Positions 51,049 through 60,849 are shown, numbered from the stretch's first letter. The stretch is DNA of 64,000 nt from Cesiribacteraceae bacterium YIM B00369 (GCA_017948555.1 JAFMYY010000011.1:62001-126000), one strand, 5' to 3'. The notes: a model not told the origin generated them from the sequence alone. A program made the numbers and translations.

Positions 51049-52353
51049 CTAAGCAGGTACTGGTTCGCCTTCCGGTGCTAAAGTATTGTGGATGGCTTTA
51101 AGCCGGACGAAAAATGTAGTTCCTTTTCCTTCTTCGCTTTCACACCAGATATCGCCACCCATTGCCTCTACAAATTTTTTTACAATGGATAAGCCTAAGC
51201 CGGTGGATATTTCATTTCCGGTAGGCTTTGCGCTTAGCTTCTGGAATTTTTTAAACAGCTTTTTCTTATCCTCTTTATTTATTCCGGGGCCTTGGTCTTT
51301 TACAGCTAAAAGTACTCTTCCTTCCTTCTCTGCTAAACTAAAATAAATGGATGTACTCCTCTCCGAAAATTTAATGGCATTGGATAAGAGATTTTCCAGA
51401 ACCTGGTAAATTAAGCCTTTGTCGGCTTCGGCAAATAATTCATCAGCTATTTCCTCAACAAGCTGTATTTCTTTTTCGCCGGCGGTTAACCGGTGCCGCA
51501 GCGCACACTCCTTAGCTATAGCCGACAAGTTGCAGTTTTCGAGGCTAACATTTAGCTTCTGGGCTTCTATAGCTTTAACGTCAAGAATTTTTGCAATCAT
51601 TTCGTTAAGCCGGTTAACACTGCCTTCCATCAATCCAAGGCAATTTACCGATTCTTCGCTAAGCTTATCCGTGTTGTATTTAATTATACTGATGAGGCCT
51701 TTAATCTGATTGAGCGGGCTTTTTAAATCATGGGCAACAATATGAATAAGGTTGTTCTTTTCAGTATTAAGATCAGTCAGTTCCTCATTCTTTTTAAGAA
51801 TTTCATCCTTTTGTAGCTGTATTTCGGAATTTAACCGGGACAGCCGGACATTAGCTTCCTCTAAATATTCTGCCTGGTCCAGAATGAACTCTTTTTGCTG
51901 GATCAGTTCATCATTATTCTTCGAAATTTGCTTATTTATGGCATTTATTTTTTCGGCTTGTTCCTGAATTTGCTTTTTTTGCTCTGCCAGTTCCTGGTTC
52001 TTCTGAGAAATTTCCTCAAAAGCTTCTTCCAGCTGATCTGCTAATAGCATAAGGTCCTTCTTTTTATATTCCAGCAAATAGTTATCTGAAATAACCAAAT
52101 CCCTTTCTTTGATTAAATGGCGGATTTCTTTGTTTTTTTTGTGTATAATCTCCTGTTGCTCTGTAAATATTGCCTTGTATTTTTCCTCCATCTGAAAGAA
52201 CTGCTTAGTAACCCTCCATTTAAATGCTTTTAAAATACTGGTTAATTTTATGTTTTCCAACGGTGCAGAGACAGTCTCAATATGATTTATCATTTCGAAA
52301 ACATTATTTTTCGTAGTCGTAAAATATTGAGAGAAGGTTTTTCGCTTACGCAT
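51049..52353 (-). CDS. Cytosolic sensor histidine kinase with long coiled coil
   Basis: A 434-residue kinase with no signal peptide or membrane helix. Residues about 52-200 are a continuous coiled coil (EISQKNQELAEQKKQIQEQAEKI), followed by the H box HIVAHDLKSPLNQI (H208) and an ATPase domain with LENLLSNAIKFS, VKDQGPGI and STGLGLSIVKKFVE. No recognisable sensor domain precedes the coil; the helix may itself sense or link to a partner. It lies 208 bases upstream of the PAS kinase on the same strand. Partner regulators are not obvious. Confidence 0.88.
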   Translation of the reverse strand: MRKRKTFSQYFTTTKNNVFEMINHIETVSAPLENIKLTSILKAFKWRVTKQFFQMEEKYKAIFTEQQEIIHKKNKEIRHLIKERDLVISDNYLLEYKKKDLMLLADQLEEAFEEISQKNQELAEQKKQIQEQAEKINAINKQISKNNDELIQQKEFILDQAEYLEEANVRLSRLNSEIQLQKDEILKKNEELTDLNTEKNNLIHIVAHDLKSPLNQIKGLISIIKYNTDKLSEESVNCLGLMEGSVNRLNEMIAKILDVKAIEAQKLNVSLENCNLSAIAKECALRHRLTAGEKEIQLVEEIADELFAEADKGLIYQVLENLLSNAIKFSERSTSIYFSLAEKEGRVLLAVKDQGPGINKEDKKKLFKKFQKLSAKPTGNEISTGLGLSIVKKFVEAMGGDIWCESEEGKGTTFFVRLKAIHNTLAPEGEPVPA

Positions 52354-52560
52354 CGGGGGGGTGACAATATATTATCAAAGCTTTATCCTATTAAAGGTCT
52401 GAAATAAAAAAGTTTTTTGCTAATGGAAGAAAGGTTTTTGCCCATTTAGTAAAAAAAAACAGGGATTGTTGGTTCATGGAAGTACATTCCTTTGCCGGAG
52501 TGCCTGAAGGAGGGTCGTGCAGGTGCAGGCAAAATTGTAAACCATCAGGGAGTCAGGGTT

Positions 52561-52601
52561 AAAAAATACCCTCCGCTGCTTAACTGTGGAGGGTGTTTTT
52601 T
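52561..52601. terminator. Bidirectional terminator downstream of the first family 9 lyase gene
   Basis: ACCCTCCGC (52568-52576) pairs with GTGGAGGGT (52586-52594); A6 on one flank and T6 on the other serve transcripts from either side. Its main use is for the minus-strand lyase gene ending at 52632. Confidence 0.82.
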
Positions 52602-52631
52602 AACCATCTGACTATATTTTAATAAACACTC

Positions 52632-53816
52632 TTACTTCTCAAATTCAAATGCTCCTAAATCAGGGGCAGGACCATTAAAGGGAATGCCAACATCGGTGCC
52701 TTTATTAATAAGGTCGCTTCCCTTTTTAAGGTGCAGGTAAGTGATATCAGGTAAGCTGCCATCGGGCTGGCGGGGAGCGGAGAGCTGGCTCAGGTCAAGG
52801 CTTTTGAAGTCGGCTTCTGTGGCTGAAACTCCGGTAATTTGCCAGCTGTTGTGGGAGGCATCAATTATATCTGCATTTATTTTTTCCGGCTTACCGGTGG
52901 TAAGGCTGTTTTTGATGGTGAGTCTGGAAACCTGATTTTTGCTGCCAAAACCAAAATTGGTTTTGTTTTTATGGGCGCTGCAGTTGTAGAGCGTTACCAC
53001 ACCACGGTTGCTGTTGTGGTCAAAACCTTCTTCAACATTTCCGGCAGCTATGCACCGGGTGTAGGTGGCATTGTGGCGTAAGGTTTTGTCATCACTTCCG
53101 CCGGTTTTAAAGCCATTGCCATCGCCTCCGCTAGGAGTGCCATCCTTCTTTAATCCGTTTTTAAAGGCCCAGCAATTTTCATAAGTAGTCGATATGCTGT
53201 CGGTTCCCCTCAGATAACCATCCCAGCCATCGTCGAGGTTTTGCCAGGCACGGCAGCCAATAAATTTGTTGCCTGTTCCTGTATCCATCTTAACGGCAAA
53301 ACCATCAGCATTCTCCATAGATTCATCGGCATTATAAAAGGAGTCGCAGTTTAGGATTACATTATATGAAGAGCCGCTGTCGAGTTGAAGGCCCGTATCA
53401 GAGCACTCAGAGAAGGTGCAGAATTCAATAATATTATGGTGTCCGTTTTCAATGAGCAGTCCGTTATCTCCGGCATTGTAAAAATCGAATCCCTGTATGT
53501 GCCAGTAGTTAGCTTTAAGGCGGAAACCCTGATTGGAAGATTTTTCAGCTAAGGCGGAAAAATCAAACAACGGGCGTTCTTTATTTTCAGGATGGGCTGT
53601 AAAATAGATTTTTTCTCCGGGAGTTCCGGAGTTTCTGATGGTTGTGCGGGTCTTGAACGTGTAGGTTCCGCTTTTAACATAGATGGTGTCTCCGGGCTTT
53701 GCGTTATCGATTGCACTGCTAAGCTCATCAACATTTTTAACAGGAACTACCTTTGCCTGCAGGTTTAGAGTGCTAAAAAGCAGGTTTATCAGGACGAAAA
53801 CAATAAGTTTGGACAT
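52632..53816 (-). CDS. Secreted polysaccharide lyase, family 9-like (pectate lyase type)
   Basis: A 394-residue secreted protein: signal peptide MSKLIVFVLINLLFSTLNLQA-K, then a right-handed parallel beta-helix. The expected family 9 (Pel9A) residues are all present at matching spacing: calcium ligands D171 (NADGF), D195, D196 and D199 (LDDGWD), and the putative base K237 (GNGFKTGG). It should cleave polygalacturonate by beta-elimination; acting on other uronates is possible. No lipobox or T9SS domain, so periplasmic or released. A paralogue lies at 61.7 kb. Confidence 0.82.
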   Translation of the reverse strand: MSKLIVFVLINLLFSTLNLQAKVVPVKNVDELSSAIDNAKPGDTIYVKSGTYTFKTRTTIRNSGTPGEKIYFTAHPENKERPLFDFSALAEKSSNQGFRLKANYWHIQGFDFYNAGDNGLLIENGHHNIIEFCTFSECSDTGLQLDSGSSYNVILNCDSFYNADESMENADGFAVKMDTGTGNKFIGCRAWQNLDDGWDGYLRGTDSISTTYENCWAFKNGLKKDGTPSGGDGNGFKTGGSDDKTLRHNATYTRCIAAGNVEEGFDHNSNRGVVTLYNCSAHKNKTNFGFGSKNQVSRLTIKNSLTTGKPEKINADIIDASHNSWQITGVSATEADFKSLDLSQLSAPRQPDGSLPDITYLHLKKGSDLINKGTDVGIPFNGPAPDLGAFEFEK

Positions 53817-54002
53817 TGCATCTTCTTTTTTTAATTATGAAAAGCCTAATTTATGAAATCGATTGCACATAAAGAACAGAAATATTGTAAATCTGTTTAA
53901 GCGTTCAGATTATAAGGTGCAACAATTGATCCATTCTGCTCCGGCAGCGGATTGGTGCTTAAAAAAACCTGAGGGAACCGGAGGAGAAAAGCTTTCCGGC
54001 TT

Positions 54003-54467
54003 TTAATTAAAGTGGTACAGGAAGGTGATTACACCTGTGTATGCAGGTTTTGGATTGTCTTTAATCTCCATTGTTACCTCCAGCTGGGCTTTGGTAATGC
54101 CACGCAGGTTCTTTAAAGACAGTAATTTAACCCTCAGGCGTACCTGGCTATCCACCAGCACAGGTTCATTAAAGCGGAGGCTTTCTATTCCGTAATTTAC
54201 CTGCATTTTTACATTTTCAATGCTGGTAACCTGGTTCCAGAAGTATGGCAGCAGCGAAACAGTTAAGTAACCATGTGCAATTGTGTTTTTGAACGGAGAT
54301 TCTGTTTTTGCTCTTTCCTGATCCAGGTGAATCCACTGGTGATCAATGGTAGCATCAGCAAACTTATTGATTTGATCCTGGGTAATGGTGTGGTACTCAG
54401 AAACCCCCATTTCAGTTCCTACATATTTTTCAAAATCTTCGAAACTCTTTATTACAATTTTGTTCAT
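54003..54467 (-). CDS. MaoC-like enoyl-CoA hydratase/dehydratase
   Basis: A 154-residue single hot-dog-fold protein with the R-hydratase motif: ITQDQINKFADATIDHQWIHLD (catalytic Asp and His) followed by ARAKTESPFKNTIAHGYLTVSLL. MaoC-type enzymes hydrate trans-2-enoyl-CoA to the R-3-hydroxyacyl form, in fatty acid metabolism or polyester precursor supply. Monocistronic, divergent from the M23 peptidase gene. Confidence 0.9.
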   Translation of the reverse strand: MNKIVIKSFEDFEKYVGTEMGVSEYHTITQDQINKFADATIDHQWIHLDQERAKTESPFKNTIAHGYLTVSLLPYFWNQVTSIENVKMQVNYGIESLRFNEPVLVDSQVRLRVKLLSLKNLRGITKAQLEVTMEIKDNPKPAYTGVITFLYHFN

Positions 54468-54692
54468 CTATTGGTTCGGTTGCTTTTTTTGCTGAAGTAC
54501 TGCAGATTTTTCTCTCTTTCTGAAATAAAAAATAAGGGCAAAGGTAAGTTCTTTTATTTTTTTAAAAAAGGAATAAATGCTCCGTTCCTGCATTTTGTCC
54601 CTTTTTTCCGGAAATGAATAAAGCTTTGAAAAAGCTCTTTTCTCTGCCGGTAACTCCATTCAGCAAACTAAAAATCTTTTGCTTCTGTTTGG

Positions 54693-56021
54693 ATGGGTAT
54701 GAAAAGATTTTTGCTTATTATTTTAATATGTTCTTCAGTTGCCGCCTGTAACAGCATTAGTCCTCTAAAGAATGCTTTTTCTGAATCGCCTCCTTACGAC
54801 CAGTATGTAAAATCTTTAGAGAAAGCAGGTCTGAAGGAACGCCCGATGGCAACGGCCTGGATAAATGCCGGACAAAGAGCTTTTAATGATTCGGTAATCG
54901 TTAGTCTGCCTTTTTCTGAATCCGGCTTTTTTGAAGCAGGTGTGCCCGATGCCCGCTCTTTCCGGTTTGAGGTAAAGGAAGGTCAGGTGCTGACGGTGGA
55001 AGGAGAGGTAATTGCTCAAAATAATACACAGGTATTCCTCGACCTTTTTATTTGGGAGGGAAGCAAGTGGAAGCAACTGGCGCATGCCGATTCCACTTTA
55101 ACGTTTCGTCATGAATTTCGGAAAGACTACCGTTGTTTAATGCGGCTGCAGCCGGAGTTGCTTTCAGATACCTGGTATTCTGTAAGTATAGGTCTTACAC
55201 CAGTGTTAATAAACCCGGTCTCCGGAGCAAATAACAAATCTATCGGAAGTTTTTATGGTGCTGACCGGGATGGTGGCAGGCGAAGTCATGAAGGCGTGGA
55301 TATTTTTGCCAAAAAAGGGACCCCTGTAGTGGCACCGGCCGACGGATACGTATCAAGGGTGGGTAATAATAACCTTGGGGGTAAGGTGGTGTGGATGCGC
55401 GACCGTGAGCGTGGTCATTCTTACTATTTCGCTCACCTGGATGAGCAGCTGGTGCAGAGTGGAACCAGCGTAAGGCAGGGAGATACCCTGGGTTTAGTGG
55501 GTAACACAGGTAATGCCAGAACAACTCCGCCTCATCTTCATTTCGGTATTTACCAAAGTGGAAGTAAAGACCCTATCCATTACATCCGGACACTGGAGGT
55601 AATGACAGCCTCCCCTGTGGATACTGCTTTTCAGCCCGGGGCCTGGAAGGTTGCTGCGCAAAAAGTTAACCTGCGATCGGGGCCGGATTCCCAGCACCTG
55701 ATTCTGGGGCAGCTGGTTCAGGGAACATTTGTAAAAATTGTGGGGCAAAGCCGTGAGTGGTATAGAATTTCGCTGCCTGACAAAACGCAGGGGTATGTTT
55801 TTAAAAGTCTGATTAGTCCTGCAGATTCCGGAGAGCCTCTGGTAGTGGAAGCGCCTGCTGTTTTATTGTCGGAAGTCAGAGCCGGCGCTGTGCCAGTTGC
55901 CTTTATCGAAGAAGCAACCAGTGTAGAGGTGCTGGCACAATTTGGAAATTACCGGTATGTAAAAACCGGGGATAATAAATATGGCTGGATTCTCCCTGAG
56001 CACTCCGGCACGAACGGATAA
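54693..56021 (+). CDS. Lipoprotein M23 metallopeptidase with SH3 domain
   Basis: A 442-residue lipoprotein (lipobox SVAAC, Cys 19). Residues about 185-300 form the LytM/M23 peptidase: HEGVDIFAKKGTPVVAPADG holds the first zinc ligands, then YYFAHLD and the active-site HLHFG. A bacterial SH3 domain follows (about 310-370, KVNLRSGPDSQHLILGQLVQGT), which binds peptidoglycan, and a second degenerate SH3-like part. It should cut peptide cross-links in the cell wall at the outer membrane. An ATG two codons downstream is an equally good start. Confidence 0.9.
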   Translation: MGMKRFLLIILICSSVAACNSISPLKNAFSESPPYDQYVKSLEKAGLKERPMATAWINAGQRAFNDSVIVSLPFSESGFFEAGVPDARSFRFEVKEGQVLTVEGEVIAQNNTQVFLDLFIWEGSKWKQLAHADSTLTFRHEFRKDYRCLMRLQPELLSDTWYSVSIGLTPVLINPVSGANNKSIGSFYGADRDGGRRSHEGVDIFAKKGTPVVAPADGYVSRVGNNNLGGKVVWMRDRERGHSYYFAHLDEQLVQSGTSVRQGDTLGLVGNTGNARTTPPHLHFGIYQSGSKDPIHYIRTLEVMTASPVDTAFQPGAWKVAAQKVNLRSGPDSQHLILGQLVQGTFVKIVGQSREWYRISLPDKTQGYVFKSLISPADSGEPLVVEAPAVLLSEVRAGAVPVAFIEEATSVEVLAQFGNYRYVKTGDNKYGWILPEHSGTNG

Positions 56022-56057
56022 TATTAATGATTTAACAGGGGTGAAGGGGTGATATTG

Positions 56058-56468
56058 TTATTTAACGGCAGATCCTTGCTGTTGCGGAGTATGCTCCCAC
56101 TGGCTTTTCCAGGAAACCCGGAGCGGGCTGCCGTTTGTTCTTTTATGGTGGTGGGGTAAGGCTGTCCTTTTTCCGGTTCTTCTGATAAGGTAAATGGCAA
56201 ACCAGGAAACAGGAAGCAATCCTATGAATCCTGCAAGCATTGTGAAGGATGTAAGAGCTGCTTTTTCGTTTTGGTGCCACGGAAGCACAAGGAGGTTCAT
56301 GTGTAAAATTAAAGATCCTATAAGCAGTGCTCCCGCTAACATTATATTGTCCGCTGTGCCTGCGGTGTGGAGGTCTTCTTTTTTATCATCGTAAAAAAGT
56401 AAAAACGCTGCCAGGCAGCATAGCACGAATCCAATTGAGCAGCAGTATATTATGATAAGCTTTTCCAT
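56058..56468 (-). CDS. Small membrane protein, unknown
   Basis: A 136-residue protein with three predicted membrane helices (about 3-25, 43-65 and 75-95) and a long basic, His-containing cytosolic tail (RRTGKRTALPHHHKRTNGSP). I do not recognise a family. It lies tail to tail with the M23 peptidase gene and head to head with the MscS gene. The basic tail could bind nucleic acid or lipid headgroups, but there is no evidence. Confidence 0.55.
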   Translation of the reverse strand: MEKLIIIYCCSIGFVLCCLAAFLLFYDDKKEDLHTAGTADNIMLAGALLIGSLILHMNLLVLPWHQNEKAALTSFTMLAGFIGLLPVSWFAIYLIRRTGKRTALPHHHKRTNGSPLRVSWKSQWEHTPQQQGSAVK

Positions 56469-56641
56469 ACCCCAATATCGGGATTAAGTATTGCCGGAAT
56501 ATTATGGCAGTTTTAATTTATCATCACTAAAAGTGCGGCCATTGCAACAGGTATGTAATATCCTGTTCTATTCTCCTTCTTTAGAATCGGAAAAATATTA
56601 TAATTTGATCTTTCTTTGTAAACTGCTTATAATCAATAATA

Positions 56642-58516
56642 ATGAATAAGAAAGCTTTTGTCTTTGTTCTGTTTTTTGTCGTTGCTTTTTTGCCCTCCTC
56701 TGCCCAGAATGATAGTATAGGTCAGGTGGCTGATTCTATTTTAAATAAGCAGCTGGTGGAAACAGCCGTGCAGCTTAAGGAAAGCAGGCAGCGGCAGTAC
56801 TCAGATTCCCTTATAAAGGCAGAACTGCAAAGAGAGCTGGAGCTTTTGAAAAACAGCGAAGGCGCTAAAAGAGAAGAGCTGCAGGAAAGGATCAGGAGAA
56901 TAGAGCTTGACGACTCCCTGCGGGTAATGGAGCAGAAGCGTAAGATTGAGACCTTAAAAAATACCAGCAAAGGTTTCCCCGTTTTACTGCAGGGCGATAC
57001 AATATTATTTGTATTCAACCGCCTGGGGCCCTTTACGCCACAGGAAAGAGTAGTAAGAATTAATAATAATTTAGAAAGGCTTTATGCCTCATCCTCTTAC
57101 AATGCCTCTTTACTCAGGGCTGTTGAAAGTGAGTCGACATTTGATATTGTGTACGATAATCTCATTCTGATGAGCGTTACCGATATGGATGCCCTTTGGG
57201 ATGAAAGCAGTAAAGCAGAACTGGCTGGCAGGTACAGGGAGGAGATAAATAAGGCTGTAATACTGGCAAAGGAGAAAAACAGCCTCAGGAATATCCTGAT
57301 CAGGATTGGGGAGGTTGTGCTGGTATTATTAGGAATATGGCTGTTGATTCACCTGATTAACAGATTGTTTACATGGTCAAAAAGTTTTATTACCACACGG
57401 CTTACTCCAAAGATTAAGGCAGTAAAGGTAAAGGAATACGAGCTGCTGCCAGATGTACGGATACTGCAAACCCTTCTTTGGTTTCACGGGGTGTTAAGGG
57501 TTTTTGTAATTGTGCTTTCATTGTATCTGGCACTTCCTTTGCTGTTTAGCATATTTCCAAGTACAGAGGCATGGGCCGATTTGCTGATTGACTGGATCCT
57601 TAGTCCTGTGAAGAAAATTCTGTCCGGTATTCTGGCTTATTTGCCAAACCTCTTTACCATTGCAGTAATTTTTATTGCCATCCGGTACCTGGTAAAATTA
57701 ATTGGTTTTTTTGCCGGGGAAATTGAAGAAGGAAAGCTTAAGATTAATGGATTTCACCAGGAGTGGGCGGCACCTACCTTTAATATTGTCCGCTTCCTGC
57801 TTTACATTTTTATGTTCATTGTAATATTTCCTTATTTGCCTGGTTCAGATTCACCTGTTTTTAAAGGGGTGTCTGTGTTTTTAGGGATTTTGTTTTCGCT
57901 GGGATCTTCCTCTGCTATCAGTAATGCCGTGGCCGGGCTGGTTATAACATATATGCGTCCTTTTAAAATAGGCGACAGAATTAAAATTAACGATGTGGTG
58001 GGCGATGTGGCGGAAAAAACCTTGCTGGTTACCCGTATCCGCACAACTAAAAATGAGGAGATTACCATTCCTAACTCCTCCATCTTATCGGGGCATACAA
58101 TTAACTATACCACCTCCAGTAAAGAGCCCGGGCTGATTATATATACTACCGTTACAATAGGATATGATGTGCCGTGGAAAGAAGTCCACAAGGCCTTAAC
58201 CGATGCTGCCCTGCGTACAGAGCTGGTGCTTAAAACGCCGGCTCCCTTTGTGCTCCAGACGAGTCTGGATGATTTTTATGTGTCTTACCAGCTCAATGCC
58301 TATATTAATGAAGTAAGCAGGCAGGCAGGGATTTACTCCGATCTGCACCGGAACATTCAGGATGTTTTTAACGAGAGGGGGATAGAAATCCTTTCTCCGC
58401 ATTACAAAGCGTTGCGCGACGGAAATGCGGTAACAATTCCTGCTAGTTACCTTCCGCCGGAATATGAGGCGCCACATTTTCGGGTAAAAGATGAAAATTC
58501 AACCCCCGCTTTATAA
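56642..58516 (+). CDS. MscS-family mechanosensitive ion channel
   Basis: A 624-residue channel. A signal peptide (cleaved near SSA-QN, residue 22) and a charged coiled coil (about 40-110) precede a periplasmic part, then several membrane helices (about 225-245, 285-310, 335-360, 385-410 and 415-445). The pore helix and beta domain are typical of MscS: GSSSAISNAVAGLVITYMRPFKIGDRIKINDVVGDV, with TIPNSSILSG downstream. It would open on membrane tension to release osmolytes. The extra N-terminal domain makes it a larger, YbdG/MscK-like form. Confidence 0.9.
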   Translation: MNKKAFVFVLFFVVAFLPSSAQNDSIGQVADSILNKQLVETAVQLKESRQRQYSDSLIKAELQRELELLKNSEGAKREELQERIRRIELDDSLRVMEQKRKIETLKNTSKGFPVLLQGDTILFVFNRLGPFTPQERVVRINNNLERLYASSSYNASLLRAVESESTFDIVYDNLILMSVTDMDALWDESSKAELAGRYREEINKAVILAKEKNSLRNILIRIGEVVLVLLGIWLLIHLINRLFTWSKSFITTRLTPKIKAVKVKEYELLPDVRILQTLLWFHGVLRVFVIVLSLYLALPLLFSIFPSTEAWADLLIDWILSPVKKILSGILAYLPNLFTIAVIFIAIRYLVKLIGFFAGEIEEGKLKINGFHQEWAAPTFNIVRFLLYIFMFIVIFPYLPGSDSPVFKGVSVFLGILFSLGSSSAISNAVAGLVITYMRPFKIGDRIKINDVVGDVAEKTLLVTRIRTTKNEEITIPNSSILSGHTINYTTSSKEPGLIIYTTVTIGYDVPWKEVHKALTDAALRTELVLKTPAPFVLQTSLDDFYVSYQLNAYINEVSRQAGIYSDLHRNIQDVFNERGIEILSPHYKALRDGNAVTIPASYLPPEYEAPHFRVKDENSTPAL

Positions 58517-58738
58517 CTTTTTTTATAATCAGGGGTTGTCTATTGTACTCATGGTATGCTGCGCTGCTTTTAAAGCATTTTTTGCAGTGTAAATTGTTTG
58601 CAGATAGAATGTTATCTTTTCGGAAGGCTGCTTAGCCGGAAGGGATATATCATTTTTAATTTTTACCTGACCGGCAGCGTAGGATGGCTTCAGGACATAA
58701 TCACCCGGTATTATTTTAACTTATTGATTATAAAATTT

Positions 58739-60115
58739 ATGGCGAATATTCCACAAGAAAAAACGCTGGATAATAGCATTGCATTGCTTCAGGAAGGTTA
58801 TACCTATCTTCAGTCCCGCTGCGAAAAATTTAAGTCTGATATTTTCCAAACCAGGCTCCTGGGGGAGAAAGTCATTTGCCTGCATGGGGAAGAAGGTGCC
58901 GCTTTATTTTATGATCCTGAAAAATTCCGGCGGGAAGGAGCCATTCCGGAATTTATAAAAATGTCTTTATTTGGCAAAGGCAGCGTTCAGTCAATGGATG
59001 GGAGTGCTCACCGGAACAGGAAAGAAATGTTCATGTCGCTGATGTCGCCTGAAAATATGGAAAAGCTGATGGAGCTCGTGGCTGATAACTGGGAGAATTA
59101 CCTTAGCCGGTGGGAGCAGACTAATAAGCTGGTTGTGCTTTTTGAGGAAGTGCAGGAAATTCTGTGCAGAGCTGCCTGCGCCTGGGCAGGGGTTCCTTTG
59201 GAGGAAGAGGAGGTAAGGATGCGGACGGATGATTTTATAGGTAGAATTGACTCTTTCGGGTCAGTAGGTCCACGCTACCTGAGAGGAGTATTTGCGCGGG
59301 AAAGAACTGAAAAGTGGCTGGAAAATATTATAGAGCAGGTCCGGAGAGGAGAACTGGAGGCAGAGGAAGGAACCGCTGTTCATATGTTTGCTAAATTCAG
59401 GGAACCCTCAGTTTCAGGAGGTGAACCGGAGGAGCTTGATGCAAAAAGCGCGGCTGTTGAAGTGATTAATATTATACGGCCTTTTGTGGCTATTGCGTAT
59501 TATGTGGCTTTTTCGGCCCTTGCCTTGCACAGGCATCCTGAGTACAGGCAGAAGCTCAGGGAGGGGGATGACAGAGATATTGAAATGTTTGTACAGGAGA
59601 TCCGCAGGCTCTACCCTTTTGCTCCTTTTTTAGGTGCACGGGTGCGGGAGGAGTTTGATTGGCGCGGACACCATTTTGAAGAAGGACGTCTGGTGCTGCT
59701 CGATGTTTATGGAACTATGCATGATGCGCGCTTGTGGGAAAATCCTAATGAGTTCAGGCCTGAAAGGTTCCTTGCCTGGGACGGTAGTCCTTTTGATCTC
59801 ATTCCACAGGGAGGGGGCGCCCACCATACGGGGCACCGCTGTGCGGGGGAATGGATTACTATAGGGGCGGCGAAGGTATCGCTGAAATTCCTTGTAAATA
59901 TGCAATATGAGGTGCCTAAGCAGAACCTGAACTATAGCTTAAAGCGAATTCCGTCGTACCCGGAGAGTGGATTTACGATCAGGTATGTAAAAAGACTGGA
60001 TTCTGATAAGCCCGGAGGAGGTAATGAAAAAAGAAGTGCCTTCCGTGGCAGTGTGCCTTTGGCCGACAGGGGAGCGTGCCCATATCATAAAATGAAGGAT
60101 ATTGCTGCCGGGTAA
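58739..60115 (+). CDS. Cytochrome P450 of the CYP152 fatty-acid peroxygenase type
   Basis: A 458-residue heme enzyme closely following Bacillus P450BSbeta: ExxR helix (E287-R290), heme Cys C368 in GHRCAGE, and the CYP152 hallmark R247-P248 (INIIRPFVAIAYY), where the substrate carboxylate salt-bridges to Arg and no acid-alcohol pair is needed. The position that governs outcome is Gln84 (SVQSMDGSAH), as in the hydroxylases P450BSbeta and SPalpha and unlike the His of the decarboxylase OleT. It should use hydrogen peroxide to hydroxylate fatty acids at the alpha or beta carbon. A C-terminal 35-residue tail with CPYHK is extra. The ATG at 58739 was chosen over an upstream TTG frame. Confidence 0.9.
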   Translation: MANIPQEKTLDNSIALLQEGYTYLQSRCEKFKSDIFQTRLLGEKVICLHGEEGAALFYDPEKFRREGAIPEFIKMSLFGKGSVQSMDGSAHRNRKEMFMSLMSPENMEKLMELVADNWENYLSRWEQTNKLVVLFEEVQEILCRAACAWAGVPLEEEEVRMRTDDFIGRIDSFGSVGPRYLRGVFARERTEKWLENIIEQVRRGELEAEEGTAVHMFAKFREPSVSGGEPEELDAKSAAVEVINIIRPFVAIAYYVAFSALALHRHPEYRQKLREGDDRDIEMFVQEIRRLYPFAPFLGARVREEFDWRGHHFEEGRLVLLDVYGTMHDARLWENPNEFRPERFLAWDGSPFDLIPQGGGAHHTGHRCAGEWITIGAAKVSLKFLVNMQYEVPKQNLNYSLKRIPSYPESGFTIRYVKRLDSDKPGGGNEKRSAFRGSVPLADRGACPYHKMKDIAAG

Positions 60116-60194
60116 TGTTTGCAGTTCCCGGTGAACAATCTTCTTCTTATGTTAAGATGATTTAAATCTTTCTGCCAGCCGGAGGAATTTTACA

Positions 60195-60219
60195 TTTCTT
60201 TTCAGGACCTGAAAAGAAA
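60195..60219. promoter_or_regulatory. 25-bp palindrome downstream of the P450 gene
   Basis: TTTCTTTTCAGG (60195-60206) and CCTGAAAAGAAA (60208-60219) are exact reverse complements around a single A. Without a loop it is better suited to a dimeric protein than to a hairpin; no T run follows. Confidence 0.45.
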
Positions 60220-60523
60220 GGAATCCGGATGGGAGGATAACAAAAGAAAATAGGTAAAATAAAAGTTGGCAGATATTTTTTGAGGCTTATGAAAGGCTTT
60301 TGAAAATATTGTTTGGCTTTTTTGTGTTTTTGTCCCTGGTTAATGGTTTCAGGAAATCGGATATAGTGGCTTTTTTTTGAATAAAGAGCAAAAAAATGAA
60401 AATAAAAACTCCGGAAACTGTACCAATTATGAAATTATTTTTTAACTTTATTTAAAATTAATCACAAGAGAAAGCGGGAAAGGCAACAGACATTTTTTTT
60501 AAGTGGATGCCGGATAATAAGCT

Positions 60524-60727
60524 TTAGTGGTTAGTAATATTTATCTGGATTTCCCTGAAGGGGTGTGGCAAATTTATAAAAGTTAAGTTGCCGTTTTTTT
60601 TACTTATTGCTGCAATCGTTTGCGGTGCCGTATGATAAGTTGTTGCGGTGAATTTGAGGTCAATCTTAAATTCATTAGTAAAAAATGCTAATACACAGGC
60701 AGTTAAACTTCGTTTTTTAATTTTCAT
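60524..60727 (-). CDS. Possible small protein, unknown
   Basis: A 67-residue frame starting MKIKKRSLTACVL, with a GGGAGG Shine-Dalgarno-like sequence 7-12 bases before the ATG and a weakly hydrophobic start followed by a beta-looking segment (FKIDLKFTATTYHTAPQTI). The ribosome-binding site is the best support; Bacteroidota often lack one, so this is suggestive only. No family recognised. Confidence 0.33.
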   Translation of the reverse strand: MKIKKRSLTACVLAFFTNEFKIDLKFTATTYHTAPQTIAAISKKNGNLTFINLPHPFREIQINITNH

Positions 60728-60849
60728 GCTCTGCCTCCCTTTCCGGTTTGACAGAAGTTATCAGGCACATTCCCCTGTATATAGACCCGGGGATGGTTTC
60801 ATTTTTTGCGATGGAGAAAGTTTACAACAACTAATTAATTTCATTTTTC

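Larger units (their letters stand above)
60116..60849. other. 734-base region, mostly non-coding
   Basis: Holds a 25-bp palindrome near the P450 end and a possible 67-residue gene on the minus strand. The remainder is T- and A-rich with no further hairpin or promoter that I can defend. Confidence 0.4.

Noticed and set aside
51049-52353. Fusion of the two neighbouring sensor kinases (48.8-52.4 kb) into one disrupted hybrid gene
   Set aside because: Each frame is complete with its own start, H box and ATPase domain; they are separate kinases.
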